Assembly (NCBI GenBank): GCA_938074135.1
Contig: CALJFL010000083.1
Span: 1-31,860 of the forward strand
Source: an uncultured Halieaceae bacterium
Lineage (GTDB): Bacteria > Pseudomonadota > Gammaproteobacteria > Pseudomonadales > Halieaceae
Reading direction: 5' to 3'
Length of the DNA stretch: 31,860 bases
Below the pieces are notes generated by a model. The model made no database searches, was not told where the DNA came from, and worked only from the letters and a program-made list of their open reading frames with translations. The position numbers and the translations under genes were made by a program. Shown here piece after piece: positions 25,294 to 31,860 of the stretch (within the stretch, counting starts at the first letter, position 1; each line of letters opens with the position of its first letter).

Positions 25294-26940
25294 CTAATCC
25301 TCGTCCAGCGCAGACTGCTGCGCGTCGGGGTCCAGCCACACGTACTTGAGATTCAGTGAGTCCATCAGGTTTGCCGGCAGTCCTTTGACGCTGGGGTGAA
25401 TCAGGTGCTTGCTGGTGTAAGTGTAGATGGGCAGTATCGGCATCTGCTCCATCAGCATGGTTTCCGCTTCCTTGAAGATAGCAAAACGCTCCTCACGGGT
25501 TTTGGCCTGGGGCGCCAGTTTGGTAATCATTTCGTCGTAGCGCGGGTCGGAGAAACCGGTATTGTTGTTACCGCCACCCGTCAGGTAGAGATCGAGAAAA
25601 TTATTCGGATCCACGTAATCGCCGATCCAACCGCGACGTGCGATGTCAAATTCCATCTGCGTCACCGAGTCAAGGTACACTTTCCACTCCTGGTTGGAAA
25701 TCGTTACCTGAATGTTCAGCACATCCTTCCACATCTGCTGCAACGCAACAGCGATCTTGCGATGGCTCTCACTGGTGTTGTAAATCAACTCCAGTCCCGG
25801 CCAGCCCTGTCCGTCAGGGAAGCCCGCGTCGGCCAACAACTGCCGCGCCTGCCCGGGGTCGTAGTCGAATAGCTTGGGGGGCTGATAACCGAGTGTCCCC
25901 GGCGGCGTAATACTGTAGGCCGGTACATTGGATTTTTGCAAAACCGTATCGTTAAGCTTCTGGCGGTCAATCGACATTGACAGTGCCTTGCGTACACGGA
26001 CATCGTCCACTGGTGGACGCGTGGTATTGATCAGGAAAAAATAAGTACCGAGGTAAGGGGCCTGCACGTAGGGCGAATTTTCCATCGCCTGATAGACCGG
26101 AATCTTGTCCAACGGTATCGTCTGGGTATAGTGCAATTGCCCCACCCGGAACATGCGCTCTTCACTTACAATGTTTTCGGTCGGGTAGAACACCACGCCA
26201 TTGAGCCTTACATTATCCCTGTCCCAGTAGGTGTCGCTTTTGGCCATGCTGATGCGGCGATTGAGCTTCCACTCGGTCAACCGGAAAGCACCATTACTGA
26301 CGATATTCTCCACTCTGGTCCAGCGGGTAAAACGATCTGTGGCCTTGCCGAATTTTTCGATCGTCGGCCGGTGCAATGCGAAAGTGCTGTAGTGATCCAT
26401 TAACTGCAGGAAAAAAGGCGTGGGCTCGGTGAGAGTGACCTGCAAGGTGCGATCGTCCAATGCCTTCACCCCAACGTGTTCGAAGTCTTCGATCTGTCCG
26501 GTAGCGAAGGCCTCGGCATTGCGTACGGGATAGAGCATGTAGGCGTAGAGGTTGCCCATCGCCGGATTGAGTGCCCGCTGCCAGGACCAGACATAGTCAT
26601 GGGCGGTCATCTGGTCGCCATTGGACCACAGCGCGTCCTCTCGCAAATGAAAGGTAATAACACGCCGGTCTGCACTGAACTCCCAGCGTTCGGCCACGCC
26701 CGGTTCCGGCTCTAGGGTATAGGGATTTTTTACCGCCAGTCCCTCAAATAACGCCCGGATCAGGTGATTCTCCGGTACGCCGGTAACAACATGGGGATCA
26801 AGGCCCTGCGGCTCACTGCCATTGCCGTAATGAAGAATACCTAGGCGATTACCCTCGGTTACATTGGACTCCCCACCAGTGCAGGCAAAGAGGAACATGC
26901 TGGCCAGAACCAGCAGGGTTTTAAGGTGGCGCGTCGCCAA
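25294..26940 (-). CDS. Oligopeptide-binding lipoprotein, OppA-like
   Basis: This 548-residue substrate-binding protein of the Opp/Dpp (SBP_bac_5) family has a lipobox L17-F18-A19-C20. After it comes the family pattern LDPHVVTGVPENHLIRALFEGL, then WSNGDQMTAHDYVWSW and VRKALSMSIDRQKLN. It captures peptides in the periplasm and hands them to the OppB/OppC-like permeases. The start is TTG at 26940, backed by GGAG eight bases upstream; the next in-frame Met (residue 15) would destroy the signal peptide. Length and the ALNPAMGNLYAYMLYPVRNAEAF segment resemble OppA more than DppA. It is the first gene of the importer operon. Confidence 0.94.
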   Translation of the reverse strand: MATRHLKTLLVLASMFLFACTGGESNVTEGNRLGILHYGNGSEPQGLDPHVVTGVPENHLIRALFEGLAVKNPYTLEPEPGVAERWEFSADRRVITFHLREDALWSNGDQMTAHDYVWSWQRALNPAMGNLYAYMLYPVRNAEAFATGQIEDFEHVGVKALDDRTLQVTLTEPTPFFLQLMDHYSTFALHRPTIEKFGKATDRFTRWTRVENIVSNGAFRLTEWKLNRRISMAKSDTYWDRDNVRLNGVVFYPTENIVSEERMFRVGQLHYTQTIPLDKIPVYQAMENSPYVQAPYLGTYFFLINTTRPPVDDVRVRKALSMSIDRQKLNDTVLQKSNVPAYSITPPGTLGYQPPKLFDYDPGQARQLLADAGFPDGQGWPGLELIYNTSESHRKIAVALQQMWKDVLNIQVTISNQEWKVYLDSVTQMEFDIARRGWIGDYVDPNNFLDLYLTGGGNNNTGFSDPRYDEMITKLAPQAKTREERFAIFKEAETMLMEQMPILPIYTYTSKHLIHPSVKGLPANLMDSLNLKYVWLDPDAQQSALDED

Positions 26941-26972
26941 AGGTAAAACTCCAGTTAATCAGCTGTGGCAGC

Positions 26973-26978
26973 ATTATA
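26973..26978 (-). promoter_or_regulatory. Perfect TATAAT, candidate -10 of the importer operon
   Basis: TATAAT on the minus strand lies about 33 bases before the start of the oppA-like gene, in the 53-base gap after the acyl-CoA synthetase gene. I find no good -35 box at 16-18 bases, so the promoter is only a candidate. Confidence 0.35.
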
Positions 26979-26993
26979 CGTCAATACAATGCA

Positions 26994-28556
26994 CTAGGAC
27001 TCCGGACCAGGCCCCTCGTCGCTGCGCGCCGCGCCGCGGTACTCCTCGACCAGATGACGCTTGTAAAGCTTGCCATTGTCCATACGGGGGAGTTTTTCAT
27101 GGAAGTCCAATGACCTGGGCAGCTTGATGTGTGACAGGCGTTCGCGCAACCATTCCATCAGCTCGATGGCTACCTCGTCTGTAGCGTCGGCCCAATTCAT
27201 TGGCTCCACAACTGCCTTGACCTCCTCTCCAAACTCTTCGTTGGGAACGCCGAATACCGCAACATCGGCAACCTTGTCATGGGTAATCAGGAGGTTCTCA
27301 ATTTCCTGCGGGTAGATATTGACCCCGCCGCTGATGATAGTGAAATGCTTACGGTCAGTGAGATACAAGTAGCCTTCATCGTCGACATAACCGACGTCAC
27401 CGGTGGTGCCCCAGCCCTTGTCGTTAAATGCGCCCGCCGTTTTCTCCGGTTCATTGTGGTATTTAAAGCGCGCGTGTTCGCCGCTGAAATACACGGTCCC
27501 CACCTCACCCGGCGGCAGTTCATTGCCCTCTTCGTCCAGGATATGTAGCTCACCCAGCAGTGACTGCCCTACAGAGCCCTTGTGTGACAGCCAGGCGGCG
27601 GAGTCAATGATGGTAAAGCCGATACCCTCGCTGGCGGAGTAATACTCCATGATGACAGGCCCCCACCAGTCGATCATTTTTTCCTTGGTCTCTACCGGGC
27701 ACGGCGCTGCCGAATGCAGCGCACACTGCATAGAGCTCAGGTCATAACGCTGGCGCACCTCTGCGGGGAGCTTCAGCATGCGAATGAACATAATCGGCAC
27801 CCACTGGCTGTGGGTAGCGCGATGTTCCTCTATCAACCGCAAAGCCATTTCAGGGTCAAATTTCTCCATGATCACGGAGGTGCCACCCATGGCCAGATTC
27901 ATCATGTTGTAGTGCAAAGGCGCGGCGTGATACAGCGGTGCCGGCGACAGGTAAACCGTCTCTTCTCCAAAACCGAAGAGCAGCCCGAGGGTCCCGGCCA
28001 GTGGATGGGTGGCATCAAACTCCTCACTGGGCGGCGGTATGTAAACCCCCTTCGGCTTTCCCGTCGTGCCCGATGAGTACAACATTGGCGTGCCGCAAGC
28101 CTGGTCATCTATCGGTTCGTCCGGCTGCGCATCAACCGCCTCTTCCCAGGATTCATAACCCGCACGGATACCGCCCACCATATAAAAATGGGCGACGCTG
28201 CCGGCCTCTTCCCTGATCTCTTCGGCCCGGTCGGCCAGCGCAGCCGAGCCGATAAACAGCTTGGCACCACAGTTCTCGAGAATATAGGCAGTTTCAGTTT
28301 TAAGCAGGTGTGTACTGATGGGGGTGAATACAATCCCCGAGCGCTGTGCCGCCCAGCAGATCTCCAGAAACTGACGGTTATTTTCCAGCATCAGACCGAT
28401 GTGGTCGCCCTTTTGCAGACCCAGGGAGCGAAACAGCTGCGCGCCCTGGTTGGAACGCTCGTCCAACTGCCGGTAGGTCACCATTTCGCCTGATTCGCCC
28501 ATGATGATGGCGGGCTTGTGGGGATACGTCTGGGCGGTAACACTGGGATGCGGCAT
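26994..28556 (-). CDS. AMP-forming acyl-CoA synthetase
   Basis: This 520-residue adenylate-forming enzyme has the P-loop YSSGTTGKPKG at 160-170, the A5 region YYSASEG at 305-311, TTGDVG at 384-389, the hinge DRKHFTIISGGVNIYP at 401-416, and the C-terminal catalytic Lys496 in NGKLYKR. It activates a carboxylic acid, probably a fatty or aromatic acid, to its CoA thioester in the cytoplasm. The acid specificity is unknown. It is read divergently from the pxp operon, from a good promoter 35 bases upstream, and stops 53 bases before the peptide importer operon on the same strand, so read-through is possible. Confidence 0.92.
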   Translation of the reverse strand: MPHPSVTAQTYPHKPAIIMGESGEMVTYRQLDERSNQGAQLFRSLGLQKGDHIGLMLENNRQFLEICWAAQRSGIVFTPISTHLLKTETAYILENCGAKLFIGSAALADRAEEIREEAGSVAHFYMVGGIRAGYESWEEAVDAQPDEPIDDQACGTPMLYSSGTTGKPKGVYIPPPSEEFDATHPLAGTLGLLFGFGEETVYLSPAPLYHAAPLHYNMMNLAMGGTSVIMEKFDPEMALRLIEEHRATHSQWVPIMFIRMLKLPAEVRQRYDLSSMQCALHSAAPCPVETKEKMIDWWGPVIMEYYSASEGIGFTIIDSAAWLSHKGSVGQSLLGELHILDEEGNELPPGEVGTVYFSGEHARFKYHNEPEKTAGAFNDKGWGTTGDVGYVDDEGYLYLTDRKHFTIISGGVNIYPQEIENLLITHDKVADVAVFGVPNEEFGEEVKAVVEPMNWADATDEVAIELMEWLRERLSHIKLPRSLDFHEKLPRMDNGKLYKRHLVEEYRGAARSDEGPGPES

Positions 28557-28590
28557 GCGAAGAACCTCTGCTTACTTTCTGCGGGTTCCC

Positions 28591-28620
28591 ACTATAGTTT
28601 CTCTGACCCCAGCCTGACAA
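28591..28620 (-). promoter_or_regulatory. Strong sigma-70-like promoter for the acyl-CoA synthetase gene
   Basis: On the minus strand TTGTCA (28615-28620) is followed after 18 bases by TATAGT (28591-28596); each box matches the consensus at five of six positions. Transcription would start near 28584, about 28 bases before the ATG. I found no equally good promoter for the divergent pxp operon in the same 177-base spacer. Confidence 0.55.
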
Positions 28621-28733
28621 CGGCATCGCGCAACAGAATCGCAATATCCAGATGGGTGAATCTGTGCCAAACTTTCGACCGGCAGTTACCAGCGACAGGC
28701 CGCTAACGGCGACCGCACCGACAAGGATCAGAC

Positions 28734-29519
28734 ATGAGCACAATCATCACCCCCGCCACCCTGCGCCAGCGTATCCGCGAGGGCGCCCACAGCGGCAATA
28801 CTTCCGGGCTGGCGCCGGGTTATGTCCAGTGCAACATCGTCATCCTGCCCGCCGAATGGGCCAATGACTTCCTGCGCTTTTGCCAACTCAATCCCAAGCC
28901 CTGCCCGCTGATCGCCACCAGTAACGCTCCTGGCGACCCTGCCTTAACACTTTTGGGGGATATTGATATACGCACTGACGTGCCAAGCTACCGCGTGTTT
29001 CGCGACGGTGAGCTGGCTGAGGAAGTCGGTGATATTCAGGCGTTGTGGCGGGACGATCTAGTGACTTTCGCGCTGGGCTGTTCATTCTCATTCGAGGAGG
29101 CACTGCTTGCCGACGGGCTGGATGTGCGCAATGTCAGCGAGGGAGTGAATGTACCCATGTATCGCACCGCTATCGACTGTACTCCCGCCGGTGCCTTCGC
29201 GGGCAAAATGGTGGTCAGCATGCGTCCATTCAGTGCCGCGGACGCTATCAGGTCGGTGCAGATATGCACACGCTTCCCCTCGGTACACGGCGCCCCGATT
29301 CATCTGGGTGATCCGTCACTGATCGGTATCGATGATCTCGGCGCCCCCGACTATGGCGATCCGGTCACGGTGGCGGAACACGAGTTGCCCCTGTTCTGGG
29401 CCTGCGGGGTAACACCACAGGTGGCCCTGGAGGCGGCCAAGCCGCCGTTCGCGATAACCCACAGCCCGGGCTGCATGCTGGTCACCGACCTACGCAACAG
29501 TCAGCTGGCTGTGCTCTGA
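28734..29519 (+). CDS. DUF1445 / UPF0317 (YcsI-like) putative hydro-lyase
   Basis: This 261-residue protein has the full set of DUF1445 blocks: [18 protein letters not shown] near the start, [10 protein letters not shown] (115-124), NVPMYRT (139-145), FWACGVTPQ (221-229) and [11 protein letters not shown] (243-253). The family includes Bacillus YcsI and the N-terminal part of the human D-glutamate cyclase protein, and its own activity is not settled. It is the first gene of the operon with pxpA, pxpB and pxpC, with pxpA 19 bases later. A role in supplying or sorting 5-oxoproline or D-glutamate is inferred from context. AAGGA precedes the ATG. Confidence 0.9.
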   Translation: MSTIITPATLRQRIREGAHSGNTSGLAPGYVQCNIVILPAEWANDFLRFCQLNPKPCPLIATSNAPGDPALTLLGDIDIRTDVPSYRVFRDGELAEEVGDIQALWRDDLVTFALGCSFSFEEALLADGLDVRNVSEGVNVPMYRTAIDCTPAGAFAGKMVVSMRPFSAADAIRSVQICTRFPSVHGAPIHLGDPSLIGIDDLGAPDYGDPVTVAEHELPLFWACGVTPQVALEAAKPPFAITHSPGCMLVTDLRNSQLAVL

Positions 29520-29538
29520 CATCAACGGGAACCGTAAT

Positions 29539-30270
29539 ATGTTGCTCAATTGTGACCTCGGCGAGAGCTACGGCAGCTGGACCATGGGTCTGGATGAGGA
29601 AGTGATGCCGCATATCGACCAGGCCAATATTGCCTGTGGCTTTCACGGCGGCGACCCCCTGACCATGCGCCGGACACTGGCTCTGGCGGCGCGACACAAT
29701 GTCACTGTCGGTGCACACCCTGCATATCCAGACCTGGTAGGCTTTGGCCGACGGCCGATGAACCTGAGCGCCGATGAAATTGTTGCCAACATGCACTATC
29801 AGATGGCAGCCCTGGAGGGTATGGCCAGCAGCCAGGATTTGCACCTGAGCTACGTCAAGCCCCACGGCGCTCTCTACAACGACATGATGGCCAAGGCCGA
29901 GGTCCGCGCTGCGGTTATGGAGGCCGTAGCCAGCTATCACCGACCGATCAGCCTGATGCTACAGGCGACTCCCGACGCAGACAGTCATCGCAGTGAGGCT
30001 GAGAACGTCGGCATCAGCCTGCTTTTTGAGGCTTTCGCCGATCGCTGTTATGACGACGATGGCCGTCTGCTATCACGCAGCAAGCCAGGCGCCGTACATG
30101 ACAGGCAAAAGATGCTGGCCCAGGTAGAACAACTGTGTGCCACCGGCACCGTCACCACCGTCAGCGGCAGCCGCATCACGCTGGCCGCGGATACCCTGTG
30201 TGTCCATGGCGATAACCCGGAAGGCGTCGAGGCCATCCGCGATATACGCGCCCTGGTCGACGGCGGCTAA
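29539..30270 (+). CDS. pxpA: 5-oxoprolinase subunit A (LamB/YcsF family)
   Basis: This 243-residue protein has the YcsF family signatures NCDLGES (4-10), ANIACGFHGGD (29-39), GAHPAYPDLVGFGRR (58-72) and YVKPHGALYN near 110. In the PxpABC complex it takes part in the ATP-dependent ring opening of 5-oxo-L-proline to L-glutamate in the cytoplasm. It is a little shorter than the usual 245-255 residues but complete. pxpB follows after 5 bases. Confidence 0.95.
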   Translation: MLLNCDLGESYGSWTMGLDEEVMPHIDQANIACGFHGGDPLTMRRTLALAARHNVTVGAHPAYPDLVGFGRRPMNLSADEIVANMHYQMAALEGMASSQDLHLSYVKPHGALYNDMMAKAEVRAAVMEAVASYHRPISLMLQATPDADSHRSEAENVGISLLFEAFADRCYDDDGRLLSRSKPGAVHDRQKMLAQVEQLCATGTVTTVSGSRITLAADTLCVHGDNPEGVEAIRDIRALVDGG

Positions 30271-30275
30271 GCACA

Positions 30276-30953
30276 GTGATTTTGCACAGCGCTGGAGAAA
30301 ATGCGCTCATAGCCTACCTCGGAGAAGAGACCAGCCCGCTGGTTTCGGCCCATGTTCAGGCGGCTGCGCTAGCGGTCGAAGGCGCGCTGGGTAGCGACCT
30401 GGTCGACCTGGTGCCATCCTATGCCTCTTTGCTAATCATCTACGACCCACTGCGTACTGACCACCTCAGCGTAGCCCACAGAGTGCGCGAGGCGGTGGCA
30501 AACAGCGTAGGCACAGGCGCCAGCGAGGGCAGAACCGTGGTCTTGCCCGTCTACTATCACCCGGAAGTCGGCGAGGACCTGCCCACACTGGCCGAGCGCG
30601 CCGGACTGTCCACCGACGAGGTCGTCGCCCTGCACAGTGGCGGCGAATACCGTGTCTACGCCATCGGCTTCGCACCGGGCTTTGCCTACCTCGGCCAGGT
30701 CGACGAACGTATTGCTGCACCAAGACTCGCCACACCGAGGCAGAAAGTACCGCGTGGTGCTGTCGCCATTGCCGACCGTCAAACCGCTGTCTATCCGGCA
30801 GTATCCCCGGGTGGCTGGAATCTCATCGGGCGCTGCCCGGTGCGCATGTTCGACCCACAGGCAGAACCCATCATGCCGGTGCAGGTCGGTGACATCGTGC
30901 GTTTCGAAGCCATCGGGCGCCAGGAATACCTGTCCATGGGGGGCGAACTATAG
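30276..30953 (+). CDS. pxpB: 5-oxoprolinase subunit B (KipI family)
   Basis: This 225-residue protein has the KipI/allophanate-hydrolase subunit 1 pattern: YASLLIIYDP (49-58), GFAPGFAYLG (131-140), RQKVPRGAVAIADRQTA (155-171) and SPGGWNLIGR (177-186). Together with PxpC it forms the part of 5-oxoprolinase related to allophanate hydrolase. The start is GTG, 5 bases after the pxpA stop, and its stop shares one base with the start of pxpC. In Bacillus the same family inhibits sporulation kinase A, but the pxpA neighbour makes the enzyme role the better reading. Confidence 0.95.
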   Translation: MILHSAGENALIAYLGEETSPLVSAHVQAAALAVEGALGSDLVDLVPSYASLLIIYDPLRTDHLSVAHRVREAVANSVGTGASEGRTVVLPVYYHPEVGEDLPTLAERAGLSTDEVVALHSGGEYRVYAIGFAPGFAYLGQVDERIAAPRLATPRQKVPRGAVAIADRQTAVYPAVSPGGWNLIGRCPVRMFDPQAEPIMPVQVGDIVRFEAIGRQEYLSMGGEL

Positions 30954-31860
30954 TGGCGGTCAAGATCCTTCAACCTGGCTTGCTGAGCCTGCTGCAGGAC
31001 GGCGGCCGCTACGGCCAGCACCGCATAGGCCTGACCAATGGCGGCCCGCTGGACCCTGGCGCCAGCCAGCTTTGCAATCGCTTGCTGGGTAACGCGGCCG
31101 ATGCCACCGTCATTGAAGTGAGTTTCGGCGGCCTGCAACTGGAGGTGCTGGATGACACCTTCATCTGTGTTACCGGTGCGCGGATGCCAATGCAGATCAA
31201 TGGCAAAGACGTTGCTCGCTACGAGGTGCATCCGGTAACAGGTGGCGACCGCGTGACCCTGGACTTCGCCGAATCGGGTTGCCGCGCTTATCTTGGTGTC
31301 GCTGACGGCTTTGAGGTAGCGGCAAGTTTTGGCAGTACCGCGACTGTGGTTCGCGAACATATCGGCGGCTTGGATGGTGAGAAACTCAGTGACGGCGATA
31401 TCCTGGCCTGTCCAGACGTAAAGCAGCGCCGCCTGTTTTTTATCAACCCGGAATCACAGCCGCGCTATCACGACACGGTAACCGTCCGCGTAATACCCGG
31501 GTATCAGCAGCAACACTTCAGTCGCCTGCAACAGCGCCGCTTCTTCAGCCATGCCTATACCGTGACAGATCGCTGTGACCGCATGGGTTATCGCCTGGAG
31601 GGCCCGGCTATCGACTGCGAGATTGAGGGCATCCTGTCGGAGGGTATCTGCCAGGGCGCAATACAGATTCCGGCTGACGGTCAGCCCATCGTGTTATTGA
31701 ATGACCGCCAGACCATTGGCGGCTATCCCAAGATCGGTGCCGCTCTCTCACTGGATACCGCCGCCCTGGCCCAACTCACACCGGGTGGCCAGGTGCACTT
31801 TACCCCGATCACCCCCCATGCTGCACACAATGCCCTGCATCTGGCAGCGAGTATGGCCAG
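30953..31860 (+). CDS. pxpC: 5-oxoprolinase subunit C (KipA family), 3' end outside window
   Basis: The frame opens with GTG at 30953, which overlaps the pxpB stop by one base (TAGTG), and stays open to the right edge, giving 302 residues. It has the KipA pattern: KILQPGLLSLLQDGGRYG at the start, GGPLDPGA, NRLLGN, GLSDGD-like KLSDGDIL, CDRMGYRLEG and the late PADGQPIVLLNDRQTIGGYP. Family members have about 310-330 residues, so only a few residues should be missing. It completes the PxpABC set. Because no stop codon lies in the window, the end cannot be given. Confidence 0.94.
   Translation, partial: MAVKILQPGLLSLLQDGGRYGQHRIGLTNGGPLDPGASQLCNRLLGNAADATVIEVSFGGLQLEVLDDTFICVTGARMPMQINGKDVARYEVHPVTGGDRVTLDFAESGCRAYLGVADGFEVAASFGSTATVVREHIGGLDGEKLSDGDILACPDVKQRRLFFINPESQPRYHDTVTVRVIPGYQQQHFSRLQQRRFFSHAYTVTDRCDRMGYRLEGPAIDCEIEGILSEGICQGAIQIPADGQPIVLLNDRQTIGGYPKIGAALSLDTAALAQLTPGGQVHFTPITPHAAHNALHLAASMA

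Noticed and set aside
30276..30953. KipI as an inhibitor of a sporulation kinase
   Set aside because: The gene lies between pxpA and pxpC in an organism that looks like a gammaproteobacterium, so the 5-oxoprolinase subunit role fits better.

Overview
This 31.9 kb window looks like chromosomal DNA of a GC-rich gammaproteobacterium. Compact overlapping genes, a YbfF-type esterase, a DUF3301 protein, a YdjA-type nitroreductase, an RND pump, and many enzymes for alcohols, acyl-CoAs and lipids suggest a marine lipid- or hydrocarbon-using lineage of the Halieaceae/Spongiibacteraceae kind. That placement is inference from gene content and has not been tested by a database search. I saw no rRNA, tRNA, insertion sequence, phage gene or CRISPR array. 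No stretch over 300 bases lacks a gene; the longest gap is the divergent 15902-16125 spacer.

Layout. (1) 1-2571, plus strand: the 3' part of a GMC alcohol dehydrogenase and an aldehyde dehydrogenase, a likely alcohol-to-acid pair. (2) 2582-3750, minus: a DUF3301 protein and a YbfF-like esterase. (3) 3815-4603, plus: a lipoprotein of unknown function. (4) 4618-15901: a run of ten minus-strand genes. In transcription order these are a patatin-like lipase with a lysine-rich tail, an FkbM methyltransferase, a YdjA-like nitroreductase, an ECH1-like dienoyl-CoA isomerase, a membrane-anchored parvulin coupled to a HupE/UreJ membrane protein, a TPR lipoprotein, and a coupled LLM monooxygenase / gluconate-2-dehydrogenase subunit 3 / GMC oxidoreductase module. 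(5) 16126-20270, plus: an RND adaptor and permease. (6) 20262-20636, minus: a VOC-fold protein. (7) 20794-21872, plus: a sterol-desaturase-family hydroxylase coupled to an EF-hand miniprotein. (8) 21869-26940, minus: a complete Opp-type oligopeptide importer with one fused double ATPase. (9) 26994-28556, minus: an acyl-CoA synthetase. (10) 28734 to the right edge, plus: a DUF1445 protein followed by pxpA, pxpB and pxpC (open at the edge), the 5-oxoprolinase system.

How the genes may work together. The Opp importer could deliver peptides whose N-terminal glutamine/glutamate ends up as 5-oxoproline, which PxpABC converts to glutamate. The lipase, acyl-CoA synthetase and dienoyl-CoA isomerase fit release, activation and beta-oxidation of unsaturated fatty acids, but they are not in one operon. 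The two sets I find least explained are the LLM/subunit-3/GMC module, which has a good promoter and an overlapping palindrome upstream, and the parvulin/HupE pair, whose HupE protein should have histidine as its first mature residue.
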